64,000 nucleotides of DNA, from the NCBI GenBank assembly GCA_019802505.1, contig JAFMOC010000228.1:752501-816500 (forward strand), read 5' to 3'. The notes below the pieces were generated by a model that saw only the letters and a program-made list of their open reading frames with translations, ran no database searches and had not been told where the DNA came from. The position numbers were made by a program, and so were the translations under genes. Positions 43,438-54,112 of the stretch are shown piece after piece (positions within the stretch are counted from its first letter, which is position 1; the number at the start of each line of letters is the position of its first letter). Source of the stretch: Corydoras sp. C115. Lineage: Eukaryota > Chordata > Actinopteri > Siluriformes > Callichthyidae.

Positions 43438-43645
43438 ATGAGACACATTAAATGGGGCAATTTAGATAGAGGGAATTTACAGCAGCCAATTCACCTTGAA
43501 TCCATGTTTTTGGACTGTGGGAGGAAACCAGAGAACAGACTCGGGGACAACATGGATACTTCACCCAGATCGGGATTCGAACCTCGATCCCCAGCGCTGA
43601 GAGGAGAACATGCTAACCACTAAGCCCCCATGCCCCCCCCCCCCC
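43438..43645 (-). mobile_element. Diverged SINE-A relative, paralogue of 9540-9760
   Basis: Shares CAGCAGCCAATTCACCTTG, the CCTCGATCCCCAGCGCTG variant, the CTAAGCCCCCATGCCC end and the flank TATTATTTTAGTCATTTTAA with the 9.5 kb copy. Confidence 0.8.
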
Positions 43646-43693
43646 ATGTGTCAACAATTTATTTTATATTATTTTAGTCATTTTAATTGTCGG

Positions 43694-44041
43694 GGCGGCA
43701 CAGTGGCTTAGTGGTTAGCATGTTCTCCTCTCAGCGCTGGGGATTCCAGGTTCGAATCCCAATCTGGGTGGAGTTTTCATGTTCTCCGCGTGTCCGCGTG
43801 GGTTTCCTCCGGGTTCTCCGGTTTCCTCCCACAGTCCAAAAAACATGAATCAAGGTCAATTGAGTTCTCCAAATTGCCCTATATAGAGTGTGTCTGTGTG
43901 AGTGAGTGTGTGCCCAGTGATAGATTGGCGCCCTGTCCTGGGTGTATCTGCCCAGCGCACGAAACGTTCTCCCCTGGATGGGCATGGAGAACCCCCCCCC
44001 CCCCCAATAGAGGATAAGGCGGAAGATAATGGATGGATGGA
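43694..44041 (+). mobile_element. SINE-A, full length, first unit of a linker array
   Basis: Head GGGGCGGCACAGTGGCTTAG to tail GGATGGATGGATG. Confidence 0.92.
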
Positions 44042-44365
44042 TGATTTGTTAAAGTTGTTTTATATTGCCTATGTTTATAACTATTCCCGGTTCGAATCCC
44101 AATCTGGGTGGAGTTTCCATGTTCTCCGCGTGTCCGCGTGGGTTTCCTCCGGAGAACCTCCCACAGTCCAAAAAAAACGTGGATAAAGGTGAATTGAATT
44201 GGCCAAATTGGCCCAAATAGTGTGTGTCCAGCGATAGATTGGCGTCCTGTCCTGGGTGTATCTGCCCAGCGCCCGAAACGTTCTCCCCTGGACGAGCATG
44301 GAGAACCCCCCTCCCCCTCCCGACCCTAAAAGAGGATAAAGCGAAAGATAATGGATGGATGGATG
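44042..44365 (+). repeat. SINE-A unit with a 50-base linker
   Basis: Linker (ATTTGTTAAAGTTGTTTTAT ... GTTTATAACTAT) joined to a SINE-A starting at TCCCGGTTCGAATCCC, so the A-box part of the head is replaced by the linker. Confidence 0.9.
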
Positions 44366-44708
44366 ATTTGTTAAAGTTGTTTTATATCGTGTATGTTTAT
44401 AACTATTCCCGGTTCGAATCCCAATCTGGGTGGAGTTTTCATGTTCTCCGCGTGTCCGCGTGGGTTTCCTCCGGGTTCTCCGGTTTCCTCCCACAGTCCA
44501 AAAACATGGATCAAGGTCATTTGAATTCTCCAAATTGCCCCATATAGAGTGTGTCTGTGTGAGTGAGTGTGTATCCAGTGATAGATTGGCGTCCTGTCCT
44601 GGGTGTATCTGCCCAGCGCCCGAAACGTTCTCCCCTGGATGGGCATGGGGAACCACCCCCCCCTTCCCCCCGCGACCCTAATAGAGGAAGATAATGGATG
44701 GATTGATT
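44366..44708 (+). repeat. SINE-A unit with the same 50-base linker
   Basis: Second copy of the linker plus headless SINE-A arrangement. The same organisation recurs at 63301-63990. Confidence 0.9.
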
Positions 44709-45127
44709 GCTGCGAGATCTAAGCTTTTAGGTTTAACACTCATCACATTTATTTGAATCTGATTTTCTATTCATAGTATATGATTTTAAATCATGTATTG
44801 TACATCACGCACTGATATAAATGTGAAACGGTTAGAGGTCACAATAAAGAGTCTTTTCCTGTATACGACCTTTTATTTATATCATGCTGAAAGAGGATGT
44901 GGTCGAAAGCAACAACAAAGCCGACACAAAGAGCAAGAAACCTTATTTTATTTCCTCGATGGTACACTTCTTTATTTTGATAGTGTTCTTCAGGGTTGCC
45001 AGTATTGACTATTTACCTGTTTTTGCAGTATTTAGTAAAATCACTGGCCCAAGAATGTGTTCACTAAACACAATGTCTATTTTATACTTCCACCCACCAC
45101 AGTTATGAACTTTATCACAGGTGTGAA
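44709..45127. other. Unassigned unique sequence
   Basis: AT-rich, about 420 bases. Short open frames exist but none has splice sites or recognisable content. Confidence 0.35.
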
Positions 45128-45290
45128 TACCGACGTGGTGGAGTTTCCATGTTGTCATTGTGTCTGCATGAGTTTTCTTCTCACGATCTACTGTAAAAAC
45201 GTCGATCCAAGGTGAATTGGCTGCCTTGAATTGCCCCCCCCAATCCTAGTAAAGGAGTATGTGGAAGATAATTAGATGAGATTAGAAATA
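45128..45290 (+). mobile_element. Highly diverged SINE-A relative
   Basis: GTGGTGGAGTTTCCATGTTG and AATCCTAGTAAAGGAG with a GGAAGATAATTAGATGAGA tail. Confidence 0.65.
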
Positions 45291-45354
45291 TACGATACAT
45301 TTACTAGTAACAAAATGTTTCATGTGGTTGTTTGAGGTCATATGCAGTTCAAAC

Positions 45355-46118
45355 AGTATGAGTCAAAAGTTTGGCTCCATCCTCTATTTCCTCCTCTTAT
45401 CATATAGATAGACTTTGTAGATTTATAATTCCAGACTGTAGAACATCTGTGTTCTTGTTGTTGTTGTTCCCCTGTTGGTTCTCTGTTCTCTATTGACAGA
45501 ACAGGTATCATTTGGGTGGTGGATTGTTTCTTGTCAGTTCTGCAGTGACACTGATGTGGTGAGGGGGTTTTAGTGCAGCAGTCCTTTATCCTCTATTAGG
45601 GTCGCGGTGGGGTTCCCCATGCCCATCCAGGGGAGAACGTCACGGGCGCTGGGCAGATAGACCCAGGACAGGGCGCCAATCCATCGCTGGGCACACACTC
45701 ACACACTCAAACACACTCTATATGGGTCAATTTAGAGAACTCAATTAACTTGATCCATGTTTTTTGGACTGTGGGAGGAAACCGGAGAACCCCGAGGAAA
45801 CCCACACAGACACGGGGAGAACATGGAAATTCCACCCAGATGGGGATTCGAACCAGGAATCCCTAGCGCTGAAAGGAGAACATGCTAACCACTAAGCCAT
45901 CGTGCCGCCGATAGGAATAATGCACCAACCAAATTACCCCTGCTCTGTGGTGGTACTATTGGGGTTCTGACCATTAGAACAGAGTAAAGTACTCTATTAA
46001 AAAAACTAAAGTACTAAAGTACTGTAGAACACACATATGGACTACAGTCTGGAATTGGAGAACTACAAAATTTATCTTTACATGGACAATAGGTGGAACA
46101 GAAAGGGGGCGTGTTCAA
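45355..46118 (-). mobile_element. MITE-B split by SINE-A
   Basis: Left end GTCAAAAGTTTGGCTCC, right end GGGGGCGTGTTCAAACTTTTG. The SINE at 45583-45909 divides the body. Confidence 0.78.
45583..45909 (-). mobile_element. SINE-A inside MITE-B
   Basis: Begins at CCTTTATCCTCTATTAGGG, so the ATTCATTC tail is lost. Ends CCATCGTGCCGCC. Confidence 0.9.
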
Positions 46119-46127
46119 ACTTTTGTG

Positions 46128-46130
<3 letters not shown>

Positions 46131-46207
<77 letters not shown>
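46131..46207. repeat. (TA)n(TG)n microsatellite
   Basis: TA run passing into TG. Confidence 0.95.
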
Positions 46208-46209
<2 letters not shown>

Positions 46210-46330
46210 CAGCATGGTGGGGTAGTGGTTAACGCGTCTGCCTCTAACCGCTCGAGATTCAGGTTGAAATTCTGATTGAAGGTGAATTGATTGCTCTAAA
46301 TTTGCCCTATTTAAATTGACAGTAAGTGGA
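46208..46330 (+). mobile_element. Diverged SINE-A relative, head half
   Basis: GGCAGCATGGTGGGGTAGTG with a degraded core. Confidence 0.6.
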
Positions 46331-46598
46331 GCAGAGAGGAGGTGTCTCCAAACTTTTGACTGCTACTGTGTGTTAAAATACAGAGATAAAAATGCTCATG
46401 TCATTAAAGTGTCATTAAGTGTGGGATTAATCGTTTTGGATGACCATGGATGAATCAGCTGCTCATTATCTGTAAATGTGTCACGATTCATGGAAGATTC
46501 AGATGCTGCTTCAGTTCGTTTACTACACCATCATCACATCTCCATATCACCCAGATCCTCGTCCCAGTCCCAAAACGAACATGATTCCCTCTCTGATG

Positions 46599-46946
46599 TC
46601 CATCCATCCATTCATTATCTCCCGCTTTATCCTCTATTAGGGTCGCGGTGGGGTTCCTCATACCCATCCAGGGGAGAACGTTTCGGGCGCTGGGCAGATG
46701 CACCCAAGACAGGACGCCAATCCATCGCTGGGCACACACTCACTCACACAGACACACTCTATATGGGGCAATTTGGAGAATTCAATTGACTTGACCCATG
46801 TTTTTGGACTGTGGGAGGAAACCGGAGAACCCGGAGGAAACCCACGCAGGCACGGGGAGAAAATGGAAACTCCTCCCAGATTGGGATTTGAACCGGGAAT
46901 CCCTAGTGCTGAGAGGAGAACATGCTAAACCACTAAGCCAGCCTCT
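46599..46946 (-). mobile_element. SINE-A
   Basis: CCATCCATCCATTC tail to CTAAACCACTAAGCCAGCC; the last head bases are missing. Confidence 0.92.
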
Positions 46947-46965
46947 TAAAGAACCTTTCAACATT

Positions 46966-47312
46966 CATTCATTCGTTATCTCCCGCTTTATCCTCTATTA
47001 GGGTCGCGGGGGGGTTCCGCATGTCCATCCAGGGGAGAACGGCTCAGGCGCTGGGCAGATACACCCAGGACAGGACGCCAATCTATCACTGGGCACACAC
47101 TCACTCACACAGACACACTCTATATGGGGCAATTTGGAGAACTTAATTGACTTGATCCATGTTTTTGGACTGTGGGAGGAAACCGGAGAACCCGGAGGAA
47201 ACCCACGCAGACACGGGGAGAAAATTAAAACTCCACCCAGATTGGGATTCAAACCGGGAATCCCTAGTGCTGAGAGGAGAACATGCTAACCACTAAGCCA
47301 CCGTGCCGCCCC
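46966..47312 (-). mobile_element. SINE-A, full length
   Basis: CATTCATTCG tail to CCACCGTGCCGCCC. Same orientation as both neighbours. Confidence 0.92.
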
Positions 47313-47323
47313 TCTCTAATATT

Positions 47324-47633
47324 CATTCATTCATCCATTATCTTCCGCTTTATCCTCTATTAGGGTCGCGGTGGGGTTCCCCATGCCCATCCAGGGGAGA
47401 ACGTTTCGGGTGCTGGGCAGATAGACCCAGGACAGGACGCCATTCTATCACTGAACACACACTCACTCACACAGACACACTCTATATGGGGCAATTTGGA
47501 GAACTTAATTGACTTGATCCATGTTTTTGGACTGTGGGAGGAAACCGGAGAACCCGGAGGAAACCCACGTGGACACAGGGAGAACATGGAAACTCCACCC
47601 AGATTGGGATTCGAACCGGGAATCCCTAGGGCT
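47324..47633 (-). mobile_element. SINE-A, head missing
   Basis: Breaks at ATCCCTAGGG; CTAATAT follows, a word also found just before this copy (47318). Confidence 0.9.
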
Positions 47634-47956
47634 AATATCATACTCTGAATTATTTGACCATGTGACATGTTCAGAAACCCAACTTCAGTTCTTCAGCGGA
47701 TTGTTCTGTAGTGAAGGTTCCAAACCCCATTGACCGCAGTGGAAGACATCATGGCTGCCTCGCAGCGTGGCCTGTTTTATTTTCAGCGTCTACAGGAAGT
47801 AGTCTACATCTCACACCATCTGACGGAACAAACATCTCGCACCACAAAGGCGGGAGGGAACATGGCCGTCTACACTGCTTCTGTTTGATGCTGGAAACAT
47901 TCAGCTCTGTTTACAATAAGTCAGAACAAAAGGAAGAGACCAGCAGATTACTGCTC

Positions 47957-47960
<4 letters not shown>
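47634..47960. other. Unassigned unique sequence
   Basis: About 325 bases before the TG array. No repeat or supported coding frame. Confidence 0.4.
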
Positions 47961-48042
<82 letters not shown>

Positions 48043-48390
48043 TTTGTGTCTGTCTGTGTGCATGTGTGTGTGTATGTGTGTGTGTCTTTGTGTGTGTCTT
48101 TGTGTCTGTCTGTGCAAGTGTGGGTGGGTGGGTGTGTGTGCGTGTGTTTGTGTTTGTGTGTGTATGTGTGTCTTTGTGTGTGTGTGTGTGTCTATGTGCA
48201 AGTGTGTGTGTGTGTGTGTGTGTCTGTGTGTGTCTTTGTGTGTGTCTTTGTGTCTGACTGTGTGTGTCTGTGTCAGTGTGTGTGTCTGCGTTTGTGTGTG
48301 TGTCTGTGTCAGTGTGTGTGTCTGCGTTTGTGTGTGTGTCTGTGTTTGTGTGTCAGTGTGTCTGTGTGTGTGTGTGTCTGTGTGTATGTC

Positions 48391-48432
<42 letters not shown>

Positions 48433-48658
48433 TGTTTTTGTGTCAGTGTGTGTGTGTGTCTGTGTTTGTGTGTCTGTGTTTGTGTGTCTGTGTGTGTCTG
48501 TGTGTATGTCTGTCTGTGTGTGTGTGTGTGTGTGTCTGTGTTTGTGTCAGTGTGTGTGTGTGTGTGTCTGTGTCTGTGTCTGTGTGTGTGTGTGACTGTC
48601 TTTGTGTGTGTGTTTGTGTGTCTGTGTTTGTGTGTCTGTCTGTGTGTGTTTGTGTGTC

Positions 48659-48706
<48 letters not shown>

Positions 48707-48712
48707 TGTGTG

Positions 48713-48743
<31 letters not shown>

Positions 48744-48802
48744 TTGTGTGTCTGTGTGTGTGTGTGTGTCTGTCTGTCTGTGTGTGTGTTTGTGTGTCTG
48801 TC

Positions 48803-48838
<36 letters not shown>

Positions 48839-48892
48839 TGTCTGTCTGTCTGTGTGTGTGTGTGTGTGTGTGTCTGTGTGAGTCATTGTGTT
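47961..48892. repeat. Compound (TG)n/(TCTG)n array, 0.93 kb
   Basis: TG interrupted by TCTGTCTG, TTTGTG and TCAGTG words in semi-regular order. The long CVCVCV-type frames on both strands are artefacts. Confidence 0.97.
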
Positions 48893-48954
48893 TAAACATA
48901 TCACATTGCATTGTGGGGACATAAACCTGCCCACACCTTCACAAGTCTGTAAAA

Positions 48955-49035
48955 TCTCATCTTATTACCTTCGGCTTAACCCTACACTGAGGAACGTGGT
49001 GGGGGGGGGTGCTGGTTCCCCAGAGGAGAACAATC
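48955..49035 (-). mobile_element. Old SINE-A tail and body fragment
   Basis: CATCTTATTACCTTCGGC then GGTTCCCCAGAGGAGAAC. Confidence 0.6.
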
Positions 49036-49126
49036 AAATTACAATTTTGTAACAACGTTGTTGCCGCAGGGTAACACCCACCTGTCAATCATGACTCTCA
49101 ACATCCCTTCTTTTGACCCCTTTTAG

Positions 49127-49606
49127 AACACGGAGGAGAACGAGGAGGATGAGCTGTCCGCTGTGTATGTAAACCTTCCCAGAGCCCGTCAGAGCCTCAC
49201 CAAGTTTCCCTCCACATCCTCGTGGGGTGACCCGGACCCTCCCGACCTCCAGGACACGCGGCGTCTGAGTTCTGAGGGATGGGAGATACACACTGACCAA
49301 GAGAGCGGACAAGAATATTACTTCCATCCCAGCAGCGGCCGCAGCACCTGGGAATACCCGCTCAGCCCGCCCATGGAGTCAGAGGTGGGGGTCAAGGAGC
49401 TCTCTCTCTCTCCGTCTCCATTACAGTCTCCAGCCTGTTCTCCGTCCAACGGATCGAGGTTATCGTCGGACTGGGAGAGAGTGCTGGACGAGAGTAGCGG
49501 CCGACCCTACTTCTTCAACCCCGTCTCGGGTGAGAGCTGCTGGGAGCCACCAGAGGACCTGCTCACCCCTTCGTCGTCGGGCAGTTATCAGTGGGACGGT
49601 GGACCG
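49127..49606 (+). CDS. arhgap27: arhgap27 coding exon 2: WW1 and WW2
   Basis: Encodes residues 260-419; acceptor CCCTTTTAG, donor CCG/GTAAGT, phase 0 at both ends. After an acidic start comes the tyrosine motif AVYVNLPRA (Tyr273), parallel to PVYANIERQ in human ARHGAP27. WW1 has Trp311, Tyr-Tyr-Phe 323-325, Trp334 and Pro337. WW2 has Trp375, Tyr-Phe-Phe 387-389, Trp398 and Pro401. WW domains bind proline-rich partners. Residues 339-374 between them are Ser/Pro-rich and contain the first Met of this exon (342, base 49373), a possible start for shorter transcripts. All WW landmark residues are present, so both domains look functional. Confidence 0.93.
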
Positions 49607-49770
49607 GTAAGTGATCCTGATTGGTTGATGGGTTTAAATTCAAGGGTTAATCGCCAAATTTCAAGGATTCAAGGAGACTTTATTCTCATTTACGTATCAT
49701 GTGGTACACTGGTTTCACAGACCTATTTTACCTTCAGTGTAGAATAAAAAAAAAATTACATTTAAATATT

Positions 49771-50129
49771 CATTCATTCATTCATTATCTCCCGCTTTAT
49801 CCTCTATTAGGGTCGGGGGGGGGGGGGGGGGGTTCCCCATGCCCATCCAGGGGAGAACATTTCGGGCGCTGGGCAGATACACCCAGGACAGGGCGCCAAT
49901 CTATCACTGGACACACACTCACTCACACAAACACACTCTATATGGGGCATTTTGGAGAATTCAATTGACTTGATCCATGTTTTTGGACTGTGGGAGGAAA
50001 CCGGAGAACCCGGAGGAAACCCACGCGGACACGGGGAGAACATGGAAACTCCACCCAGATGGGGATTCGAACCGGGGATTCCCTAGCGCTGAGAGGAGAA
50101 CATGCTAAACACTAAGCCACCGTGCCGTT
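49771..50129 (-). mobile_element. SINE-A, full length, with TSD
   Basis: In intron 2. Flanked by CATTTAAATATT (49759-49770 and 50130-50141). Confidence 0.93.
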
Positions 50130-50189
50130 CATTTAAATATTACATTAGAAAAAAAAGAAATAATAAAATTAAATAACATTTTTTTGTTA

Positions 50190-50465
50190 GTCCCCTGTTG
50201 GTTCTCTGTTCTCTATTGACAGAACAGGTATCATTTGGGTGGTGGATTGTTTATTGTCAGTTCTGCAGTGACACTGATGTGGTGAGGTGGTTTTAGTGCA
50301 GCAGCGGGGGTCCTGCTACTATTGGAGTTCTGACCATTAGAACAGAGTAAAGGGGACGTATGTACTGTAGAACAAACAGATGGACTACAGTCTGGAATTG
50401 TAGAACTACAAAGTCCATCTTTACAGGAAGTAGAAGAAAGGGGGCATGTCCAAACTTTTGACTGC
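50190..50465 (-). mobile_element. MITE-B, internally deleted
   Basis: Body from GTCCCCTGTTGGTTCTC to the right end GGCATGTCCAAACTTTTGAC. Confidence 0.75.
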
Positions 50466-50483
50466 TACTGTGTGTATCATATA

Positions 50484-50565
<82 letters not shown>
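50484..50565. repeat. (TG)n(TA)n microsatellite
   Basis: TG then about 65 bases of TA. Confidence 0.95.
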
Positions 50566-50568
<3 letters not shown>

Positions 50569-50575
50569 TTATTTT

Positions 50576-50668
50576 TCATTCATTTATTCTTTCATTATCT
50601 CCCGCTTTATCCTCTATTAGGGCCGAATCGAATCGTCGAATCAGCGAATATTGCAGCTCACCCCTAAT
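50576..50668. mobile_element. SINE-A tail fused to a MITE-D end
   Basis: A - strand SINE-A tail (CATTATCTCCCGC to CTATTAGGG, to about 50622) passes into the last 45 bases of MITE-D (CGAATCGAATCGTCG to CACCCCTA). TTAGGG-like words occur in both, so the fusion is probably microhomology-based. Confidence 0.8.
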
Positions 50669-51179
50669 ATATATATATATTTATATTCACAGACCTATTT
50701 TACCTGAAGTGTACAATTTAATGTTAAAAAAAGAAAAAAGAAATAATAAAATTTAATAAAAAATTAAATATAGTGGCGTTTTTATAATAAAAATGTCAAT
50801 ATAAAAATATAATGGCAAAACAGAAAATACAAATAAAATCTAAAATATAACAGCCGTGGGATATAAATTAACCTAATGGAAGTTCTGAGATACTTCTTGT
50901 GACCGCGCCGAGGTTTAAAAGCTTATTTTTATAGCTGTAGATATATTTACTTCCATATTCAGAACGTTTGGTACAAAGTTTTTCTTTTTAAAGTTGACAG
51001 GGTTACACTAGGGTAAAAATAACTGTTGTTCACGCAGTGACGGTGGGAAAGAAAAGTTGCAGCCGTCAGCGAGTTAGAAGTAATGAACGTGTGACGCAGA
51101 TGCGGCGTTGGTGTGTGGGAGCAACCCGAACACACGCTCGAGACGAAGCCTAAAATAAAAGGCTTTATTAAACTCCGAA
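50669..51179. other. Unassigned AT-rich sequence in intron 2
   Basis: The words TTCACAGACCTATTTTACC at 50687 repeat those at 49718, so the two places share a short direct repeat. No coding content recognised. Confidence 0.4.
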
Positions 51180-51181
51180 AT

Positions 51182-51536
51182 TCATTCATTCATTCATTCA
51201 TTATCTTCCGCTTTATCCTCCATTAGGGTCGCGGGGGGGTTCCCCATGCCCATCCAGGGGAGAACGTTTCGGGCGCTGGGGAGATACACCCAGGACAGGA
51301 CGCCAATCTATCACTGAACACACACTCACTCACACAGACACACTCTATATGGGGCAATTTGGAGAACTCAGTTGACTTGCTCCATGTTTTTGGACTGTGG
51401 GAGGAAACCGGAGAACCCGGAGGAAACCCACACGGACACGTGGAGAACATGGAAACTCCACCCAGATCGGGATTCGAACCTGGAATCCCTAGTGCTGAGA
51501 GGAGAACGTGCTAACCACTAAGCCACCGTGCCGCCT
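51182..51536 (-). mobile_element. SINE-A, full length
   Basis: In intron 2; CATTCATTCATTC tail to CCACCGTGCCGCC head. Confidence 0.92.
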
Positions 51537-51564
51537 AGATAACATATTACAGTACACAAATTTG

Positions 51565-51966
51565 TAGGGGTGAGCTGCAATATTCGCTGATTCGACGATT
51601 CGATTCGGAGAACCGTAGTCGACTATGAACCTCATAGTCGAATGTACCATTTTGACCACATGGGGGCGCCCATGGCTGCTGCTAAGCATTAGTTTTTACA
51701 TGAAATGTCTTTGTTTTCGTTATATATATATATATATATAGCCTTTTGTCAAATAAAATCATCCTACTTTCTAGAAAAAAAAAAAAAAAGGTTTTCTTTT
51801 ACAAGTAAAGAAAAACAAGTAAAATATAAAAATTTTTTTTTTTAAAAACTACGCCCTTAGCGCCATCTTGTGGTGAAATTTTAACTGATTCGACTATCAG
51901 TCGACTATAGGGAAAATCTGACGAATCAGATTCGACTATGAAAATGTTTAGACGAATACAGCCCTA
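51565..51966 (-). mobile_element. MITE-D, hAT type, 402 bases, with TSD
   Basis: TAGGGGTGAGCTGC at the left and CAGCCCTA at the right, flanked by a perfect 8-base duplication, CAAATTTG (51557-51564 and 51967-51974). Orientation is opposite to the other two complete copies. Confidence 0.93.
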
Positions 51967-52079
51967 CAAATTTGTGTAATTTAGTATTTTTTTCACACTA
52001 TGCTACATAGTGTATCAGTGTGTTTGTGAATAAATAAATAAACTCAGACATTTATTCACCTGCTTTTAATATATATATA

Positions 52080-52163
52080 TTTTAATCCGATTCATCGAAT
52101 AATCGGAAAAAAATAATCGACCGATTAATCGAGTATCAAAAATAATCGTTAGTTGCAGCCCTA
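52080..52163 (-). mobile_element. End of another hAT MITE
   Basis: AATCGACCGATTAATCGAG and GTTAGTTGCAGCCCTA match the widely dispersed vertebrate hAT end that starts TAGGGCTGCAACTAACGAT. The other end is not present nearby. Confidence 0.75.
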
Positions 52164-52408
52164 GTGTGTGTGTGTGGGGGGGGGGGGGAGATGAGGGGGG
52201 TTCTAAAAAACGTTTCTCGCCAAACGTCCCGCTCCCGTTGGTCCATGGACTCTCTTTTCGCACCATGTGATGTCACAGCTTATAAAGGCTGCACATGTTC
52301 ATCAGGGCAGAGTGCATTAATTACTTCAAATTAAAGTCCACTGCCGACAGCTCGGCCCTTATCCCCGGGACATTACAATGATTTTGTCTGTCCCTTCCAA
52401 ACTTGTAG

Positions 52409-52627
52409 CCCCCCCTTCCCGAGGAAGACTATCCGGCTGAGGAGGGCTTTCCGACATCCCCGGCACAGGGACATGCCAAACCATCATTCACAGAGTACTC
52501 CGTCGCTCATGTCCAGAAATCCCTGATCCCCCGAGCGAGCCTGGACCAGAGTGCTCCGGCAGGCTGGACTCTGAACATCGACCCTGATGGAGTCTGGGTC
52601 TTCACCAATCAGCAAACACAGGAACAG
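52409..52627 (+). CDS. arhgap27: arhgap27 coding exon 3: linker and WW-like motif
   Basis: Encodes residues 420-492; acceptor ACTTGTAG, donor CAG/GTACCG, phase 0/0. The start, PLPEEDYPAEEGF, resembles the PEEDY segment of human ARHGAP27. It ends with a degenerate WW-like motif: Trp472, WVFTN (482-486) and TQEQ (489-492), whose second Trp is the first codon of exon 4. The FTN...TQEQ-W pattern is conserved in ARHGAP27 and is the clearest family marker in this gene. Confidence 0.92.
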
Positions 52628-52744
52628 GTACCGCATCATCAGGCGCTCACACCAATTACACATCATACATAATAAGAACCTTATAAACCTTTTAGTTTAT
52701 GAGTTTTTATGGACATGCGTAAAGGACGTTTTTAATTTGGACAG

Positions 52745-52825
52745 TGGATCAAGTCCCTGGACGATCGAGGACAGACGTACTACTACCTGAAGGATGGCTC
52801 CAAGTCCCAGTGGAATTTACCTGAG
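52745..52825 (+). CDS. arhgap27: arhgap27 coding exon 4: WW3
   Basis: A 27-codon exon that is almost exactly one WW domain: Trp493, Asp-Asp 498-499, Tyr504-506, Trp515 and Pro518 (residues 493-519). Acceptor TTTGGACAG, donor GAG/GTACCT, phase 0/0. Intron 3 is only 117 bases. Trp493 serves both as the closing Trp of the WW-like motif in exon 3 and as the opening Trp of WW3. Confidence 0.92.
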
Positions 52826-52861
52826 GTACCTCTGAGAGACTATTCAAGCGTTATAAAATGG

Positions 52862-53213
52862 TCCATCCATCCATTATCTTCCATTATCTTATTAGGGTCG
52901 CGGGGGGTGGGGGGGTTCCCCATGTCCATCCAGGGGAGAATGTCTCGAGCGCTGGGCAGATACACCCAGGACAGGACGCCAATCTATCACTGGACACACA
53001 CTCACTCACACAGACACACTCTATATGGGGCAATTTAGAGAACTCAATTGACTTCATCCACGTTTTTGGACTGTGGGAGGAAACCAGAGAACCCGGAGGA
53101 AACCCACGTGGACACGGGGAGAACATGGAAACTCCACCCAGATTGGGATTTGAACCGGGAATCATTAGCACTGAGAGGAGAACATGCTAAACACTAAGCC
53201 ACCCTGCCGGCCA
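52862..53213 (-). mobile_element. SINE-A, full length
   Basis: In intron 4, starting 37 bases after the donor. Tail slightly shortened (CCATTATCTTATTAGGG). Confidence 0.92.
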
Positions 53214-53309
53214 CGTTATGATAATTTAATATACATTTTAGATGAGTTTGTTTATCATCTGATAACTGCTCTTAATAAGCAACTCTTATTTTGGTAAGCG
53301 GTTAATAAT

Positions 53310-53317
<8 letters not shown>

Positions 53318-53350
<33 letters not shown>
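53318..53350. repeat. (AAT)n microsatellite
   Basis: AAT run immediately before a SINE-A head. Confidence 0.9.
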
Positions 53351-53351
<1 letters not shown>

Positions 53352-53705
53352 GCGGCACGGTGGCTTAGTGTTCAGCACGTTCTCCTCTCAGCACTAGGGA
53401 TTCCCGGTTCGAATCCCCATCTGGGTGGAGTTTCCATGTTCTCCCCGTGTCTGCGTGGGTTTTTTCCGGGTTCTCCGGTTTCCTCCCACAGTCCAAAAAC
53501 ATGGATCAAGTTAATTGAATTCTCCAAATTGCCCCATATAGAGTGTGTCTGTGTGAGTGAGTGTGTGCCCAGTGATAGATTGGCACCCTGTCCTGGGTGT
53601 ATCTGCCCAGCGCCCGAGACGTTCTCCCCTGGATGGGCATGGGGAACCCCCCCCCCCGCGACCCTAATAGAGGATAAAGTGGAAGATAATGAATGAATGA
53701 ATGAA
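53352..53705 (+). mobile_element. SINE-A, full length, 42 bases before exon 5
   Basis: GGCGGCACGGTGGCTTAG to GAATGAATGAATG, followed by a short ATA run and the exon 5 acceptor. Confidence 0.93.
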
Positions 53706-53747
53706 TGATAATAATAATAATAATTGAATTCTGTAATGTCTCGCCAG

Positions 53748-53855
53748 CTTTCCGTTAGTCCGAAACTTAGCCAAGTGGGAAACGGAGGGACAGTGGAGCA
53801 GGATGGATTCGGAATGATGAGAATCTGGAGAAATAGTGTGGGATCCCAGGATGAG
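53748..53855 (+). CDS. arhgap27: arhgap27 coding exon 5: linker
   Basis: Encodes residues 520-555 (LSVSPKLSQ ... WRNSVGSQDE), phase 0/0; acceptor TCTCGCCAG, donor GAG/GTGCAC. No domain; it corresponds to the poorly conserved segment between WW3 and the PH domain. The donor departs from the consensus after GT and runs directly into a CA repeat, and inverted SINE-A copies flank the exon at 42 and about 100 bases. Both traits could make inclusion variable. Confidence is lower than for the domain exons because only the frame and splice sites support it. Confidence 0.75.
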
Positions 53856-53856
53856 G

Positions 53857-53857
53857 T

Positions 53858-53888
<31 letters not shown>
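53857..53888. repeat. (CA)n microsatellite at a splice donor
   Basis: Begins within the donor GTGCACACA of exon 5. Confidence 0.9.
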
Positions 53889-53892
<4 letters not shown>

Positions 53893-53958
53893 CTTTGACT
53901 GTGTTAACCATTTGAACATGAAAGCCACATTTACTGATGGGTTTTCTATAATAATTAT

Positions 53959-54112
53959 CCATCCATCCATTATCTTCAGCTTTTTCCTCTATTAGGGTCG
54001 TGGGGGGGGGGTTCCCCAATGCCCATCCAGGGGAGAACGTTTCCGGCGCTGGGCGGATATACCCAGGACAGGACGCCAATCTATCGTTGGGCACACACTC
54101 ACTCACACAGTC
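53959..54112 (-). mobile_element. SINE-A, head missing, fused to inverted copy
   Basis: CCATCCATCCATTATC to CTCACTCACACAG, where a + strand copy continues with TCCAAAAACATGG. CACAG is shared by both partners. Confidence 0.9.

Noticed and set aside
44793..45108. Two overlapping frames of about 70 codons in AT-rich sequence
   Set aside because: No coding signature or splice sites, and no recognisable motif.
47711..48934. Long Cys/Val and His/Thr reading frames
   Set aside because: Direct translation of TG and CA dinucleotide arrays in both strands; no other content.
49085..49327. Minus-strand frame opposite exon 2
   Set aside because: Shadow of the well-supported WW exon on the + strand.
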